The notes under the pieces were generated by a model, which saw nothing but the letters and a program-made list of their open reading frames with translations, was not told the origin of the DNA and did no database searches. Made by a program: the position numbers and the translations under genes. A DNA stretch of 6,081 nucleotides from an uncultured Blautia sp. GTDB taxonomy: Bacteria; Bacillota; Clostridia; Lachnospirales; Lachnospiraceae. The stretch covers positions 1 to 6,081 of the forward strand of contig CALIZJ010000146.1 of the NCBI GenBank assembly GCA_938028845.1, given 5' to 3'. Shown in pieces: positions 5,483-6,081 of the stretch (its first letter is position 1; every line of letters starts with the position of its first letter).

Positions 5483-5569
5483 TTATTCTTTTGCTTCTAT
5501 AATATTGTAAAGCATTTCCGCATTTTCTTCAAGAAGTCTCAAAGACTTCTCTTTTCTCTTTGTTTTCAC
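5483..5569 (-). CDS. Possible 28-residue small ORF upstream of the MATE gene
   Basis: A GTG at 5569-5567 opens a 28-codon frame (MKTKRKEKSLRLLEENAEMLYNIIEAKE pattern: basic start, amphipathic charged helix, TAA stop at 5485-5483). GGGAGG lies 3 nt upstream, close but recognisable. In the same frame an ATG at 5629 would give 48 residues but has no ribosome binding site. The frame overlaps the predicted pump promoter and the palindrome, so the sequence constraint may be regulatory. It could be a real small protein, a remnant of a regulator gene or chance. I consider it uncertain. Confidence 0.25.
   Translation of the reverse strand: MKTKRKEKSLRLLEENAEMLYNIIEAKE
5504..5532 (-). promoter_or_regulatory. 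Promoter of the MATE transporter
   Basis: The minus strand has TTGAAG (5532-5527), a 17-base spacer and TACAAT (5509-5504), four and five matches to consensus. Transcription would start near 5497, leaving a leader of about 90 nt. A 19-bp palindrome abuts the -35 box. Confidence 0.6.
5532..5550. promoter_or_regulatory. Candidate operator: perfect palindrome at the MATE -35 box
   Basis: AGAAGTCT-CAA-AGACTTCT is a perfect 8-bp inverted repeat with a 3-bp centre. It touches the -35 hexamer at 5527-5532 and extends upstream of it. Size and position are typical of a site for a dimeric regulator (MarR, TetR or MerR types are possible), and repression or activation of the pump is the natural reading. 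The cognate protein is not evident in the window. Confidence 0.5.
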
Positions 5570-5618
5570 TGTCCTCCCTTTTTCAGGAAATATACCTGCT
5601 CTATAAACTGCTTTCTTA

Positions 5619-5647
5619 TTGCTGAACATATCAAAAAGAGATATAAT
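5619..5647 (+). promoter_or_regulatory. Promoter of the J-domain gene
   Basis: The plus strand reads TTGCTG (5619-5624), exactly 17 bases, then a perfect TATAAT (5642-5647). Transcription would start near 5654, giving a leader of about 90 nt that contains two tandem hairpins. Confidence 0.7.
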
Positions 5648-5682
5648 TTTTAAAGATTTTTATGGATCTATCAGCAGAAATC

Positions 5683-5727
5683 CTGTTATAAAAAATAACA
5701 GCTATCCTGTTTTACACAGAAAAACAG
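5683..5727 (+). repeat. Two tandem hairpins/palindromes in the J-domain gene leader
   Basis: CTGTTAT-AAAAA-ATAACAG (5683-5701) and CTGTTTT-acacaga-AAAACAG (5707-5727) are both perfect 7-bp inverted repeats sharing the outer ATCCTGTT...AACAG sequence, with starts 24 bp apart. They end 16 nt before the ATG and just before the ribosome binding site. They do not match the CIRCE heat-shock operator. They may be duplicated operator sites or an RNA element. Confidence 0.5.
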
Positions 5728-5743
5728 TAAAGGACAAAACCTC

Positions 5744-6081
5744 ATGACAAAAAAAGAAGCCTTACACATCCTCGGCCTTACCTCCTCTGCCGGAAAAACA
5801 GAAGTAAAGAAAAGGTACCGCCAGCTTATGACCCAGGTTCATCCTGACGTCCATGAAACTTTTCGGGAAAACTATCCCTATACAGCTCAGGAGATCAATA
5901 TGGCCTACGCCCTGCTGCAAAAAGAAACCTCTCCTTTTTCAGACAATCCAGCGTCAGGATATAAAAAATCCCCAGCCCCTTCCCAAAAGAAAGCCAGCGC
6001 CTGGAACGCCCCCATAAACCAACAGGCTTACCGGGAACGGGAGATCCTCCACTACATGGAAGATCTTGACGGTTCTGTTTT
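5744..6081 (+). CDS. J-domain (DnaJ-like) protein, truncated by the right edge
   Basis: An open frame starts at ATG 5744 and runs off the window after 112 codons with no stop. Its first 60 or so residues form a J-domain: helix I (KKEALHILGL), helix II (EVKKRYRQLMTQ), the invariant HPD at residues 33-35 and helix III (TAQEINMAYALLQKE). J-domains stimulate the ATPase of DnaK-type Hsp70 chaperones. After the J-domain comes a linker rich in Ser, Pro and Lys (about 70-95) rather than the Gly/Phe region of DnaJ, so it is a class III J-protein, not DnaJ itself. AAAGGA lies about 9 nt before the ATG. The C-terminal part, which would tell its client or location, is outside the window. Confidence 0.85.
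   Translation, partial: MTKKEALHILGLTSSAGKTEVKKRYRQLMTQVHPDVHETFRENYPYTAQEINMAYALLQKETSPFSDNPASGYKKSPAPSQKKASAWNAPINQQAYREREILHYMEDLDGSV

Noticed and set aside
5306..5653. 115-codon plus-strand frame spanning the MATE start and its upstream region
   Set aside because: It is antisense to the pump's N-terminus and promoter, Phe/Ser/Lys-rich, and shows no ribosome binding site or family signature.
5683..5727. CIRCE or LexA operator in the J-domain leader
   Set aside because: The arms do not match the CIRCE sequence, and CTGT/ACAG spacing (11 or more bases) does not fit the LexA spacing of 8.

Overview
The window looks like chromosomal DNA of a low-to-mid GC Firmicute, most likely a Clostridia/Lachnospiraceae-type gut anaerobe. 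This rests on the protein families present (a LoaP-like NusG paralog, an OmpR-type two-component pair, a MepA-like MATE pump, Ig-like secreted proteins), strong GGAGG ribosome binding sites, AT-rich intergenic DNA and sigma-A-like promoters. It is inference, not a database match. I see no rRNA, tRNA, CRISPR array, transposase or phage gene.

Layout, left to right. (1) 12-530, minus: a specialised NusG paralog resembling the LoaP antiterminators; the operon it would serve lies off the left edge. (2) 531-1017: a 487-bp gene-free, AT-rich stretch. It holds the loaP-like promoter, two further minus-strand promoter-like sites built on a repeated TTTTTGACGG core, several hairpins, a pair of 15-bp inverted repeats, and the terminator of the kinase operon. 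(3) 1018-3064, minus: a response regulator followed by an overlapping sensor histidine kinase. (4) 3065-3177: a compact divergent promoter region with repeated TCTCATAA boxes. (5) 3178-3885, plus: a secreted protein with two Ig-like (Big2-like) repeats and a C-terminal run of 16 aspartates. (6) 3962-3999: a bidirectional terminator between convergent genes. (7) 4003-5406, minus: a MATE efflux transporter. (8) 5407-5743: a regulatory intergenic region with back-to-back promoters, a 19-bp palindrome on the pump's -35 box, an inverted repeat in the pump leader and two tandem hairpins in the other leader. (9) 5744 to the right edge, plus: the start of a J-domain protein.

The most system-like unit is 1018-3885: a two-component system divergent from, and sharing about 113 bp of control DNA with, an exported, extremely acidic Ig-like protein. 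A reasonable model is that the kinase senses a cation, a cationic peptide or envelope stress, and that the acidic protein is made in response and acts at the cell surface. The arrangement is visible in the sequence; the function is inference. The second interesting unit is the LoaP-like gene with its structured, repeat-bearing upstream region, which predicts a long antiterminated operon just outside the window. The MATE pump and the J-domain gene appear to be separately regulated and show no clear link to the other two units.
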